Below, piece by piece: positions 1-11,355 of a DNA stretch of 64,000 nucleotides (the first letter of the stretch is position 1; each line of letters opens with the position of its first letter). This DNA is from Paratinospora sagittata (taxonomy: Eukaryota; Streptophyta; Magnoliopsida; Ranunculales; Menispermaceae). A model generated the notes under the pieces. That model searched no databases. It had not been told where the DNA came from and saw nothing but the letters and a program-made list of their open reading frames with translations. The stretch covers positions 17,407,438 through 17,471,437 of the forward strand of contig CM069598.1 in the NCBI GenBank assembly GCA_035771175.1, written 5' to 3'. The position numbers were made by a program, and so were the translations under genes.

Positions 1-987
1 CTTGGTGAGATCCTTCTACGAAGCCATGAATTACGTGGGAATTCCAAAAGAAGGAATCAGCCCTGTATTGGAGACAAGGGGATAAAAATTCCTATCAACG
101 TCGAAATCATCGTTCGACTTATGAAGATTCCGATTGAGGAAAGAATTATTGATCCACATAAACCGCAGACAATTACAGAGATTGCGGAGTCTAATGAACA
201 ATTATTCAATTCCCTCACCAAGGAGCCATACACTCAATCGACGTTCACCAACCTCCCAAACAATTATCTTAAACCATCTCTTGTCGGCCTTGGAAAGATC
301 GTGTTCGGCAACATCTTGCCAGAAAGGAGGCTTAATGGCACTATGTCAAGGGTCCAACTCCTTGTGTTATATTGCATAGAGAAGGGAATAAAGGTCTCCC
401 TACCACACATCATCATCCAACAAATGTTGAGGGTGATTCAAAACCCTTTGAGAAAGGAATTCCTCGGTTACGGAGTCTTGATCATGAGGATGCTACGCGA
501 AGTAAACATCGACACTTTTGATAGGACTTCGACACAAATCGTTGAGCCATTTACAATATCTTCTATCTTCAAGATATATGTTTCAAGGGGAGAAGTAACT
601 GACGAGGAAGTATTCGGCATGACGTTAGGAAATGCCGAAAGAATGAGAGACAAACGTGGACGTTGTCTTCGAAGAAGTCGACGCAAGATTCCTGTCAGGA
701 AAGTACCACATAACGAGACAAACCAGAATCCTACATCAAATGCCCAAGGGGTTCCAATTAGGGGATCCCTGTACAATCGAAACAACTACCCCTCACTTAT
801 GAATCACCCGTACAACCAACACTTTCCCCCAATGCCTATGGCCTACCCTCCACCTATGGGACAATCAAGCCATCAACCACCAATGGGCCAATCGACTAAC
901 CTTTTTGAAAGGTTAAATGAAATGGAATCCAATATGGCGGAAATGATAGCGACTCAAAATTATATATTAACACATGCAAAACTCTGA
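1..987 (+). pseudogene. Retrotransposon-associated 'putative plant transposon protein' ORF, 5' partial and frameshifted
   Basis: The longest reading frame opens with ATG at 121 and ends at 987 (288 codons). Upstream the same protein seems to continue in another frame (LVRSFYEAMNYV near 2-37), with a frameshift near 84-86 at a GGGGATAAAA run, so 121 is probably not the true start and the gene enters from outside the window. Residues about 40-110 (LKPSLVGLGKIVFGNILP, SRVQLLVLYCIEKGIKV) resemble the domain annotated in plants as 'putative plant transposon protein', found next to gag in LTR elements. The C-terminal third is Pro/Met/Gln-rich and ends in a short coiled-coil-like stretch (LFERLNEMESNMAEMI). 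Domain assignment is by eye from the pattern. It may belong to the same element as the gag at 1861, or to a separate one that element inserted near. Confidence 0.5.
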
Positions 988-1860
988 AGTAGAGTGAGCA
1001 AACTCTCAACCTTCTGTTAGTAGTCATTCTGTACCTAGCAGGAGATCTAGAAGGAGCGGAAGTAGGCAGGGAAATCAAAATTGATTACTGGCATTGTAAA
1101 CTTTTCTTTTATACATGAATGAAATGTTTTGTTTAAAGACTATCTTTGGTGGGCCGACTTACAACCATTCTTTCTTTTGTATCACTAACTTTGGAATGAT
1201 ATGGGACATAACAAAATTGGAGGATACTAAATAAAATGTGGAAGTAAGAAAACCCATGACCTTGTGTAAAAAGAAACATTTGGAGAAAGTTGCATTACTA
1301 ATATTATCACTAAGTTTACACGGTATGGGACGAGTAAATTTGGACGATACTATTAATGAACCTCTATTTAGCCAATGTTTTTAGAGACCGTGTTCATACA
1401 ACTTAACTTGGTTAACACCCTTATTACCAAAGTCATGTGGTATGGGACACATGAACTTGAATAATAATTGAAAAGACTAAGAGTAAGAGTTTGAATGCAT
1501 AAGATTGCAATAGAATGTTAGATCAGGATATTTACCGAGGCAAATCTTAGAATTCTTATGACTCGTATGAATTTTTAATGAAATATATAAGTATGTTCAC
1601 AAAGACCAAACCAAATCATTTGAAATACTTGCAAAGTTTTGTACTTATTATGTAAACATTCTAACCTTGTTTTTACACCATGGCCAAACATACGAGTTAT
1701 ATAAGATTCTGTGATTCCTCAACAAAAACTTTACACTATACAAAAAAAATAAGTGATTTTAATATTACAGTACTCTCGAAATTGTTGCTGAGCATACTAT
1801 AACATTATACTTGGCTACAGTTCCTAAATCTTGATTTTATTTTTCCTTGCCAGTGAGAAA
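988..1860. other. Gene-free spacer with three degenerate direct repeats
   Basis: No coding region is supported. A phrase beginning TATGGGACA or TATGGGACG and followed by AATTGGAGGATACTA-like sequence recurs near 1200, 1325 and 1441, spaced about 116-125 bp, so the stretch is partly an old tandem repeat. I looked for a 5' LTR end and a tRNA-Met primer site ahead of the gag and did not find them. Confidence 0.4.
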
Positions 1861-3114
1861 ATGCAAACAAGGAAGAGAGGAAGGCCACGTACTGTTCGTC
1901 AAACAGTGGAGACACCTCTTGAGATTCAGGAACCGCCGCCTCCGACAACAGCACAGGCCACACCCGACACTGCCACTCCATTTGGGCAGACAATACCACC
2001 CCCACTCGCACCCTTTGCCATGCTTTCAAGCATAGAAACCTTCTTCGCCGGATTTATTGAGGCGATGAAAGTTACTGTTCAAACGGCCGTTCGTGAGACC
2101 GCGACCAGTCAGGTTGCCACGGTTCAAGCACCTGTAAAATTTGGGTCGGAAGCTAAAACTGATTAGATTACTAAATACAAGCGGCTACAACCTCTTACTT
2201 TCGCTGGCACCATTGATGCTGATGAGGTACAAAAGTGGCTGGATGAGTCAAAGAAGGCTCTTGATGCAATGGGAGTCGATGAGACTCGAAAAATTCCACT
2301 AGCGACCCACCAACTTGTTGGTGGGGCAAACACATGGTGGATGATAGTGAAAGAAGACCCAAAGGTCAACATAACAGATATGACTTGGCAACAGTTCAAG
2401 TCAATGTTTATTGATGAGTATTTTCCTATAGCAGTGACGAAGTAGAAGAGCCAGGAATTCGCTAAGTTATACCAAGGCACCATGACCGTCAAAGAATATG
2501 TTGGAAAATTCAAAGAATTATCAGTCTACTCTCTCTCCACCATCTCAACGGAGCGAGATAAGACTGAGAAATTTTATAATGGCCTTCGCCATGACATTCG
2601 ACAAGCCTTGTCGATCTTGGATCTCAAGATTTACAAGGAGGTTGTTGACAAGGCCATGTGCTTTGAACAAGAGAAGATCTTACAGGAACAGAAAATGAAT
2701 AAGGGCAAACGGCCTGCAACGTTTTCCCAACAAGGCTAGCAGCAGGGCAACAAGAAGAATCCCTACTGCAATCAAAACCCAGCCCCTGTTTCGAAGAATG
2801 AGGCCACAACACTTGCGGCTGAACCTTCTAACCCTAACCATCAGAGTTTTTGTAATCATGGCCGCGGAGGTTGTTATGGAAGGGGTGGTCGTCGAAACGG
2901 CAATGGCAGAGGTGGTGGTCGACACCACAATCAGCAAGTCCAGCAGCACAATCAGCAGTACAGGCCTACTTGTTTCAACTGCGGCCAGCAGGGCCATGTA
3001 AGAAATGCCTGTTCGCACCTTCAGCAACCTGTTCCTGTTATTCCGGTCCAACAAGCACCACCTGCTGCTAATGCCCAACCCAGGCAGAACCAGCAAAACC
3101 AGGGTCAACGGAAT
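1861..3114 (+). pseudogene. Ty3/gypsy gag, three in-frame stops, cut by a solo LTR
   Basis: Gag would form the nucleocapsid of a retrotransposon particle and package its RNA. One frame runs from ATG 1861 to the insertion at 3114, with stops at 2164 (TAG), 2443 (TAG) and 2737 (TAG). The central part has the usual retrotransposon-gag pattern (FAGTIDADEVQKWL, then ANTWW, WQQFKSMFIDEYFP and MTVKEYVGKFKELS). The C-terminal part is Gln/Gly/Arg-rich and carries one zinc knuckle, C-x2-C-x4-H-x4-C, at 2971-3012. The frame resumes after the inserted LTR with a protease at 6098. At least some stops look like CAG-to-TAG. No LTR is visible on its 5' side, so the element is incomplete here. Confidence 0.85.
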
Positions 3115-3834
3115 TGTGGCGACCCCGCGCCCCGGACCACCAACCCCACAGGGAATGGCATGCGGAATGCCGGGGCGGGACGCCCGGCGTAGGCATCTCC
3201 GACCACTCCTCAACTCCCGTGAGGTGGTTGAGACCCTACGAGCCTTATCTCAAACAACGACATAATATCAAAAGGTACTAAACAAAACTACCCACTGTAT
3301 TAATCATCAAAGACGAGATAATCCATAAAAATGAACCATAAATAAAATCATAATTCCTACAGTCCATTAAAAATTGACATACACATAAAGTCCAAAATTG
3401 TGGGTACAAATAAAAAAAACGTCATGTGCCCACATGGTCTATCTAGCAAGTCCCAACTCACCCATACTAAAATGTGGTAAGTATTATAATTACATAATCC
3501 AAAATATAATACTTCATAATATAAAACACAATTCAATCAAAATGCCTCTCAACTCACATAGAGGACTTGGATTCTCTCGCAGGCAAGGCCCTCAAGATAT
3601 GACTACTCTCTTGCCCTTATTCGGGACAGAAGGACCTGAAAGAGGAAAATGAGGGTGAGCCAACGATGCCCAGTGAATAGAATTCAAATATGCTATCAAT
3701 ACTCATCAATAAAAACCATGTATGCATGTCAATGTGTAGCATGATTAAAAGCTCATAACATATAGATATCAAGCATTTATAATAAGTTCGATGCAAGTAA
3801 AAGTTTATCAATTTGGATCCACATTCCACATGCC

Positions 3835-3944
3835 TTGGGTTACTAGTCCACGTCTATTTCGCCGTGCCGTTGATCCCAATCATGTTTACTTGGGTTACTA
3901 GTCCACGTCTATTTCACCGTGCCGTTGATCCCAATCATTTCCTT
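3835..3944. repeat. 55-bp tandem duplication inside LTR copy A
   Basis: A unit starting TTGGGTTACTAGTCCACG is present twice with a 55-bp period (starts 3835 and 3890). The same duplication is in the second LTR copy near 57576-57690, so it predates the spread of the two copies. Confidence 0.7.
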
Positions 3945-5040
3945 CTTAAAACCCTCCTATGACAAGGTCAAGTCCCCCTATTAGCCAGATAGATGGGCCC
4001 AACCAAAGTCATAAGGTTTTCTCAAATCAATGCATCATTCAAAACATTAGAACACATTCATGCTTTCAACATACAATATATATAAGTGATATGATGACAT
4101 AAATGATATAATCATAAGTGAAGCCTACTCACAACCAAGCCTCGCGAGAGTATTTAATCACACACGACCACCAAACCGAATCAACCCAATCAAGATCCTG
4201 AAACATACATCAATATCCTACCATACATCAATATCCTACCATACATCAATTTCTATGCTCAATTACATAGACATTACAAATCAACCCTAAATCAGCCCAC
4301 ATATAATTAATAGGCCTAAATCTCATTTAATCCCATCATTCAACTCAAATCACATGACTTAGGCCTCTAATGCATAGTTCTCATTCATAAACCATTCTAT
4401 TAATCAAAAATACTGATTTTCAATTCCTTAGGCATAAACATGTCCAAATTTGGGTCACTTGATCACAAGTAGGCCTAACCCATGATATGGTCACAACCAC
4501 CAAATCAGTAGCATAATCAACCCTAATCATGCTTAATTAAACATAAGTTGCATCAATTCAATGATTCTAAGCCAAAAGCATCAAAAGCCCTAAAATATGA
4601 AATTTTCCATACTTAGGCCATATTGTCGATTTACACTAGGTCGCCATGTTCAGCCATGTATATCACTGATTTTGCATCATGGGTTCATCCACAATGGCAA
4701 CTAGGTCAACATAGTTGACATGCAAGCTATTTGGAAAGGTCTAAGTTCATATTCTAAATGTAGGTCTAATACAAACAACCCTACCAATTCTTCACATGTA
4801 TTATTCTGTTCAGATGTATCAATCTACCAACAGAAATATGTAATCACAAAATCAACCGTACAGATTGAAGTATGTGAAGAAACAAACCTTCTGTCCAAAT
4901 ATCAGCCCAATCCAACGGTGGACCGAAAAGATATGTATCTTTGATGAGCAAGTGTCTAATCAGACAGTTTCTCCTTTCCTGCTGCAAATACCCAAACTCA
5001 GATGGCTATATCACACAAAATAATTAAAGTATAAATATTT

Positions 5041-5569
5041 CCACCGTTCAGAATACAGAAATATCTGTTGTAAACTACATACTCAAATTTGATATCCATC
5101 CAACGGTACGTTGAGGAGATCTACAAGTTTTACCGAAACGGAACGAGAAACCCAGAAATTCCGACCAGCTTTGTTTCAGAGGTTATATCTCTTAGCACAA
5201 GCTCTAATTACGATCTCCACCGTTCAGAATGTATAAATATCAGTTATAAACTACATACCCAAATTTGATAACCATCTAACGGTAGATTTAGGAGATCTAT
5301 AAGTTTTAGCGAAACAGTGCGAGAAATCCAGACTTTCCGGCCAGCTTTGTTTGAGAGGTTAGATCTCTCAGAAGAAACCTCTGATCAAGATCTCCACCGA
5401 CTAGAATGAAGAACCATAAGCTACGAACGTGCTGACAAAATTTGAGCTCAATCTGACCGTAAATTCCAAAGATCCACTTCTTTGATGAAAATCTCGCAGG
5501 GTTCTTACTCCTGCAACTCTCTCCTTCTTTCTCTTCTTCTTTCCTTTCTCTTCTTTTCTTTCTCTTCTT
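5041..5569. repeat. About 176-bp tandem triplication inside LTR copy A
   Basis: CCACCGTTCAGAAT-like anchors occur at 5041, 5217 and 5394, a period of 176-177 bp. Each unit also contains a CATCCAACGGTA-like motif, a GGAGATCTA motif and CCAGCTTTGTTT followed by GAGGTTA. The second LTR copy has the same array with anchors at 58762, 58939 and 59116. A polypyrimidine tract (about 5515-5590) follows the array. Confidence 0.75.
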
Positions 5570-6097
5570 CTTTCTTTTCTCTCCACTCACCTCTTTCTAG
5601 CACTTCCTTGATTCCCTCCTTGATTCTCTCCTTGATTCTCTCCTTGTTTTCCTCTCCTTGGTTCCCTCCACTCATTCTAGCACTTCCTTGAAGAAGACAA
5701 GTGGGCATTGGACACTTGTCCACTTTCATGCACCAACCTTCACATGTGTTGGTCTCATACTACCCATACCAACCACATGTATTTTAAATGTCCAATCCAT
5801 TTAATACACCAAATCTTCAATTTCATTTATCCTTTTATTCCATCAATCCTAACCCATATCAATTCATGGTTTAATGAGCCCATGCATAAATAATAACATA
5901 TGCATTAAACTTTAATTTAACATGACTCATATACAATTTATGATACATATATTTATATACATTATCAAGCATTAACTATACAAACATTAAACAATCATCA
6001 AACAAACACCAAACATATCAAGGCAACACATAGAGTTTGGGCAAAATACAATTGGGTTATGGGCTAGATGAAATAATTTTCGGGGCGTCACAGGAAT

Positions 6098-8149
6098 CAA
6101 GGCAGAGCATATGCCATCGCTCAACAACCCCTCCCAAACAACAATGTAGTCGAAGGTACCTTTCCTTTGTTCAATACAATGGTGCATGTTTTGTTTGATT
6201 CAGGTGCTACGCATTCTTTTATATCATCAGCATTGGTAAGACATTTAGGCCTGCATCCTGAACCCACAAACATCACACTCCATGTCACATCACCGTTTGG
6301 ATCTGGTACTGACGTGAATTTGTAGTGTTCTTGATGTGAACTTCTAATGTTAGAATAGATAATATATGCAGATCTTTTTGTGATGGATATTGAAGACTTC
6401 GACATCATCCTCGACATGGACTGGCTCGCACCACTGAATGCAAAGATCGACTGTCTGAAGAAGCAAGTTCAGTTAACCTTGCCTACAAGAGAGTTTGTCA
6501 AGATTCACGGAACAAGGAAATGGATACACAAATCAACAGTTGCACTTTTAAAATCTCAACTTCGAGCATTATCCCTTGGTTACGAAAATGAATCACCAGC
6601 ACTATACCTTCTCGAAGTACAGGATGTTCCAGTCATATATGAATTCCCAACAGTTTTTCTAAATGACCTTCTTGGTCTACCTCCAGTTAGGGAATTCGAT
6701 TTTGAGATCAACCTCATACCTGGGACAGGGCCTATCTCAATTCCACCATACATAATGTCTAATATCGAGCTAGTCGAATTAGACAAACAACTAAAGGAAT
6801 TAGAGAGTAATGGCTTCATCCGAAATAGTTCATCACCCTAGGGCGCTCCAGTTTTGTTTGTTCGCAAAAAGGATGGTTCGTTACGACTTTGCATTGATTA
6901 TCGCAAGTTGAATAACGTCACCATCAAGAACAGATATCCATTGCCCAGGATCGATGACTTGTTCGACCAACTTAGAGAAGCCAAATACTTCTCTAAGATT
7001 GATTTACGGTCCAGTTATCACCAACTCCGGATCCGAGAGTCGGACATCACCAAGACGGCGTTCATAACTCGGTACGGTCATTACGAGTTCTTAGTTATGC
7101 CGTTCGGTCTAACAAATGTACCTGCTGCATTCATGGATTTGATAAATCGCATATTCAGGTTATACTTAGAACGATTTGTGGTGGTTTTTGTGGACGACAT
7201 CTTGATATATTCCTCAACCGAGGAAGACCATAAAATACATTTGAAAATAGTCCTCCAGACCCTGAGAAGCCACCAACTGTATGCCAAGTTGAGTAAGTGC
7301 GAATTTTGGGCAAAGAGAGTTCAATTCCTAGGCCATGTGGTTTCAGGCAATGGCATTGAGGTAGATCTTTCTAAGGTTGAAGCAGTTTTAAATTTGAAGC
7401 AGCCTACCACTGTTACTCAGATTAGGAGTTTTCTTGGTTTGGTTGGCTATTATAGACGCTTTATCAAGGACTTCTCAAAGATTGCTGAACCTATGACCAA
7501 GCTCACTCGAAAAGACGTGCGATTCATCTGGAATCCCGCCTGTGAAGCATCATTTCAGGAATTGAAGAAACACCTCAAGACGGCACCTGTACTTATCACT
7601 CCAAGAAATGCAATTGGATTTTCACTATACACCGACGCCTATCTTCAAGGCTTAGGTGCCGTACTAATGAAAGAAGGCCAAGTTGTTGCATATGCCTCGA
7701 GGCAACTGAAGATTCATGAGGGCAATTACCTAACACATGACTTGGAACTTGCAGCTGTTGTGTTTGTACTGTAGCTATGGCGTCATTACCTATACGGTGA
7801 ACGGTTTGAGGTCTTCTCAGATCACAAAAGTCTTAAGTACTTATACACTCAGAGAGACCTAAACCTCCGCCAGAGACGATGGTTGGAATTCTTTAAAGAT
7901 TATGACTTTCAACTCCAGTACCATCCCGGAAAGGCCAGTGTTGTGGCCGATGCCCTGAGTAGAAAATCTTATGTTGCTTGCACTCTTAACTATGAAATGG
8001 GAAAGTTGGCTACAAAGATGGATAACTTTAACCTACAGCTGAACGTAGAGGGACCACGACCACGACTCTCTCAATTATTAGCCACCTCTGAGTTCGTTCG
8101 TAAGATTTCAGCTACTCAAGCCAATGACCCTATGTTAATGGAGAAATGA
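6098..8149 (+). pseudogene. Ty3/gypsy protease, reverse transcriptase and RNase H (decayed)
   Basis: Continuation of the gag at 1861 after the LTR. Protease: LFDSGATHSFIS with the catalytic Asp at 6197. About 6310-6370 is scrambled by stops and a frameshift. Reverse transcriptase (about 6840-7400): [31 protein letters not shown] and the catalytic FVDD at 7187-7198, the plant form of YxDD. RNase H (about 7600-7950) begins [16 protein letters not shown] and runs to [14 protein letters not shown]. Stops lie at 6839 (TAG at the Trp of SPWGAPVLF), 7772 and 8147. The motif order protease-RT-RNase H before integrase is Ty3/gypsy. It cannot make a working polyprotein. Confidence 0.92.
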
Positions 8150-9532
8150 GAACTTCTACTCAGCGGACAAGATCTTCCTCATTGGTCAGTCTCTAAAGAC
8201 GGAGTCGTTTTTTATAAAAAAAACGTCTCTGTCTACCGAACAATCCTGAGATTCGGAAAGACGTGCTTACTGAGATGCACTGTTCGAGGTACGCTATGCA
8301 TCCTGGGGGTGACAAGATGTACAAGGATGTCAAGCGACAATTCTAGTTTTCTGGAATGAAGACGGCAATTGCAGACTTCGTTGCTCGATGTCTCGTTTGC
8401 CAGAAAGTTAAGGTAGAACGAAGACTTCCCTCTGGACTTCTCCAGCCATTACCTATTGGAGAATGGAAGTGAGAGAACATCGCAATGGATTTTGTTTCAA
8501 CCTTGCCTCAAAATAATAAAGGGAAAGATGTTATCTGGTTTATCATTGATAGACTTACAAAGTCTGCACACTTCTTGCCAATAAAGTTCACGGATAATCC
8601 CGCCAAACTTGCAGAACTATATGAAAGAGAGATCGTACGCCTTCATGGCATACCACTCACGATCGTCTCTGATCGAGACCCTCGATTCACATCAAACTTT
8701 TGGAAAAACTTCCAGAATAGAATGGGTTCTAAGATTACTATGAGCACAACCTTCCACCCTCAGACTGATGGGTAGTCAGAGCGGCTTATCCAAATCTTAA
8801 AAGACATGTTACGATGCTGCATTTTGGACTTTAATGACGGATGGGCAAAGTATTTGCATCTAGCTGAGTTTGCATACAACAACAGCTACCAAACTAGTAT
8901 CGGCATGGCACCATACGAGGCTCTTTATGGTCGGCCTTGCAGATTTCCGGTATGCTGATTCGATATGGCAGATGGACCACAGTTAGGCCCTGAACTAGTT
9001 CAAGAGACTTCTGAGAAGATCACACTAGTAAAGGAACGACTTCGTGTTGCACAAAGTCGACAGAAGAGCTATGCTGACAAGCGGAGACAATCTCTAGAAT
9101 TTGATAATGGGGACTTTGTTTTTCTGAAAGTCCTGCCCACAAGAGGTGTCAAATGCTTTGGGATCAAAGGCAAGCTCTCCCCGCGGTATATCGGTCCATT
9201 TCAGATCATTGAACGTGTTGGCAAACTTGCTTATCGCTGTCCCTTCCATCGTCCATGCCTAAGGTTCATGACGCTTTTCACGTATCTATGCTTCGCATGA
9301 ACGTCTTGATCCTTCGCATATCATCCCTTTAGTCGAGGTTCAGGTTGAGGAAGGAAATACGTATCAGGAGAAAGCGATACAGATTTTAGATAGAAAAACT
9401 CAAGAACTACGGCGACATAGCATACCACTTGTGAAAGTGCTCTGGGATCACCACGGCGTAGAGGAAGCAACATGGGAACTAGAAGCAACTATTAAACAGA
9501 AATATCCTGAATTATTTTCTAGTACCAATTGA
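8150..9532 (+). pseudogene. Ty3/gypsy integrase with C-terminal chromodomain (decayed chromovirus)
   Basis: A frameshift near the A-run at 8210-8225 moves the frame. The zinc-binding part (HCSRYAMHPGGDK ... CLVCQKVK) lies at about 8275-8410. The catalytic D, D and E are at 8488, 8671 and 8779, the last after a TAG at 8773 that replaces the Gln of the usual GQSER. The GPY/F motif (LSPRYIGPFQIIERVG) is near 9175-9220. A further frameshift near 9300 leads to a chromodomain-like end (VEVQVEEG ... VKVLWDHHGVEEATWELE), stopping at 9530-9532. Trp codons are replaced by stops at 8344, 8470 and 8956. The chromodomain, thought to guide integration to heterochromatin, places it among the chromoviruses, most like the Del/Tekay group. 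Confidence 0.9.
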
Positions 9533-9719
9533 TGATGCGATACATTGTCCTATTTTCACTTATTAATAAAATGATGAAACATTGTTACACTTATCTTAAT
9601 ACATTGTTTCACTTGAATAACTACACCGATGTCTGAAACTAACATCCATGGATATCGTGACGCACACAAGCAGTGGCCTCCTTGACAACTTGTAACTACT
9701 TCTCAAGAAGCAGAGTCAA

Positions 9720-9976
9720 TGTCACACCCCAGTACACGACACACCGCAGTGTCTAGTACCCCAGGATGTGATGGGTACGCATACCCCAGCCACTATATAC
9801 CACATAATATTGTCACATCCCAGTACACAGCCCACCGCAGCGTTTAGTACCCCCGGGATCATTTGTCCACACTATTCACTCATGAATAGTGTAGGGCCTC
9901 CCCCAGATTCGAACTCACAACCTCATAAGGTTGATTTCACAATCTGAGTAACCACTGAGCCAATGGTTAACCCGAA
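9720..9976 (-). mobile_element. tRNA-like, TGTGACA-ended repeat unit (single arm)
   Basis: On the minus strand the unit starts near 9976 with a pol III A box (TGGCTCAGTGGT, 11 of 12 to consensus) followed 34 bp later by a B box (AGTTCGAATCT, 9 of 11), then GGAGGCCC and a body ending GGGGTGTGACA at 9720. The body holds two copies of a submodule beginning (plus strand) TGTCACAYCCCAGTACAC at 9720 and 9811. The box spacing is that of a tRNA gene, so a tRNA-derived SINE-like origin is my inference; no tRNA acceptor fold is present. Confidence 0.6.
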
Positions 9977-10312
9977 AGTTATAGGCTGCCTCACAACTTG
10001 CGCCTATATTTATAACCCTACAATTATCAAACCTGCCGTATAAGATCCCAACATGTATTCTAGATCCTTATCATTCTCAGAATAGTCATAGTGATCATTC
10101 CAAAAATAAACTCTACCAGTCTAGTTAATTCATGTTTGTATTTATGTTTAGGCATGACACTACATTTGAACAAGATAAACTTTTTCATGCCTTAAATCAA
10201 TGTCAACATGATGATAGAAGCCCTCATAAAATAGCTTCTATAATTAATCTCATGCCTTAATCATCTCAGGAGTCCTTAACCCAACTTTCTATAATTATAC
10301 ATAAGGCATTTT
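9977..10312. other. Gene-free spacer
   Basis: AT-rich sequence with no coding region, repeat or motif that I can support. Confidence 0.5.
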
Positions 10313-10442
10313 TGTCACACCCCAGCCATTATATACCACATAATATTGTCACATCCCAGTACACAGCACACTGCAGCGTCTAGTACCCCCGGGATCATTT
10401 GTCCCCACTATTCACTCATGAATAGTGCAGGGCCTCCCCCAC
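10313..10442 (-). mobile_element. Shortened copy of the tRNA-like repeat
   Basis: Carries the TGTCACACCCCAGCC end and the inner TGTCACATCCCAGTACAC submodule, with the middle deleted and the tRNA-like head missing. It breaks off after GGGCCTCCCCC. It is preceded by ATACATAAGGCATTTT, matching the tail seen before units in the 60.8-62.1 kb cluster. Confidence 0.6.
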
Positions 10443-10875
10443 CTCTCGTGCCAGGTGGAGCGTCTCTCCGAAAAGAAGTACTATTCTGAATAAGTGAAAA
10501 ATTCTCATTTTGAATTTCGAGAAATTTATACCCTCAAAATCTTCTATCTAAAAGAGAAGATAGTTATTGACGAGGAAATGGAGCATATGGCTAGTACAAA
10601 GCCATTTAGAGTAATGTACTAAGACATGTAGTTGATTAAAGTTCCTGTGGTGAGCTGGTATATTGGAGTATTCTCTGACGAATTATGCAAATTGCCACCT
10701 GGACAGGAGATTGATAGCATATAAAATTGATGCCAAGCACCTGAGAAATTGTGAGGATTTAAGGTGTAGGTTAATGTGTTAATGAGAAAAAGATTTATTA
10801 TCCTTGATATGCCACCGTGAAAAGCATTTGTGATAAGATGGAAAGAAGGTATAGTGAAATATGTTTAAGTATTTT
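10443..10875. other. Gene-free spacer
   Basis: No coding region or repeat supported. Confidence 0.4.
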
Positions 10876-11355
10876 TGTCACACCCCAGTACACAACACAC
10901 CGCAATATCTAGTACCCCCGGGATGTGATGGGTACCTCATACCGAGTGTACCTCAGCCATTACGATCCATAATATTGTTATACCTCAATACACAGCCCGC
11001 ACACAGCGTCTAGTATCCCCGAGGTTTTTTGTCCACAAAGGGGCCTCCCCCCAAGTCGAACTCGCAACCTCCCCTTAGGGAGTTAGAATCCGCACTTGGA
11101 GTAACCACTGAGCAGATTCTAAGTGGCTACTCCAAGTGCAGATTCTAACTCCTTAAGGGGAGGTTGCGAGTTCGACTTGGGGGGAGGCCCCTTTGTGGAC
11201 AAAAAACCTCGGGGATACTAGACGCTGTGTGCGGGCTGTGTATTGAGGTATAACAATATTATGGATCCTAATGGCTGGGGTACGCTCGGTATGAGGTACC
11301 CATCACATCCCGGGGGTACTACACACTGTGGTGTGCTGTGTACTGGGGTGTGACA
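10876..11355. mobile_element. 480-bp foldback element (near-perfect palindrome)
   Basis: Begins TGTCACACCCCAGTACAC and ends with its reverse complement GTACTGGGGTGTGACA. The two arms match almost base for base to a centre near 11115 (the ACCACTGAGC / AAGTGGCTACTCC area). Each arm is one tRNA-like unit as at 9720-9976, joined head to head with the tRNA-like heads at the centre, so the transcript would form one long hairpin. No clear target duplication is seen. Confidence 0.85.

Larger units (their letters stand above)
3115..6092 (-). mobile_element. Solo LTR, copy A (2,978 bp), inserted in gypsy gag-pol
   Basis: Read on the minus strand it starts TGTGACGCCCCGAAAATTAT and ends GGGGTCGCCACA, the TG..CA form of an LTR. 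It is flanked by a perfect 5-bp duplication GGAAT (3110-3114 and 6093-6097), and the interrupted gypsy frame resumes directly after it, which proves insertion. It contains no pol-like coding. It is the size of the long LTRs of some plant Ty3/gypsy lineages, so the simplest reading is a full element reduced to one LTR by LTR-LTR recombination. A second copy lies at 56922-59925. Reading frames at 3005-3265, 3398-3652, 4720-4944, 5306-5729 and 5708-5893 inside it are not genes. Confidence 0.85.

Noticed and set aside
1798..1861. Primer-binding site and 5' LTR end before the gypsy gag
   Set aside because: No TGGTATCAGAGC-like sequence and no TG..CA structure were found; a CTTGGCTACAG word at 1810 is not convincing.
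2680..3213. 177-codon minus-strand ORF
   Set aside because: Antisense shadow of gypsy gag, crossing into the inserted LTR.
5306..5729. Lys/Arg/Glu-rich minus-strand ORFs
   Set aside because: Products of the polypyrimidine tract inside the solo LTR.
9936..9976. A tRNA gene on the minus strand (A and B boxes present)
   Set aside because: The boxes are good and correctly spaced, but there is no pairing acceptor stem or proper T stem, and the same module recurs inside repeats. It is tRNA-derived at most.
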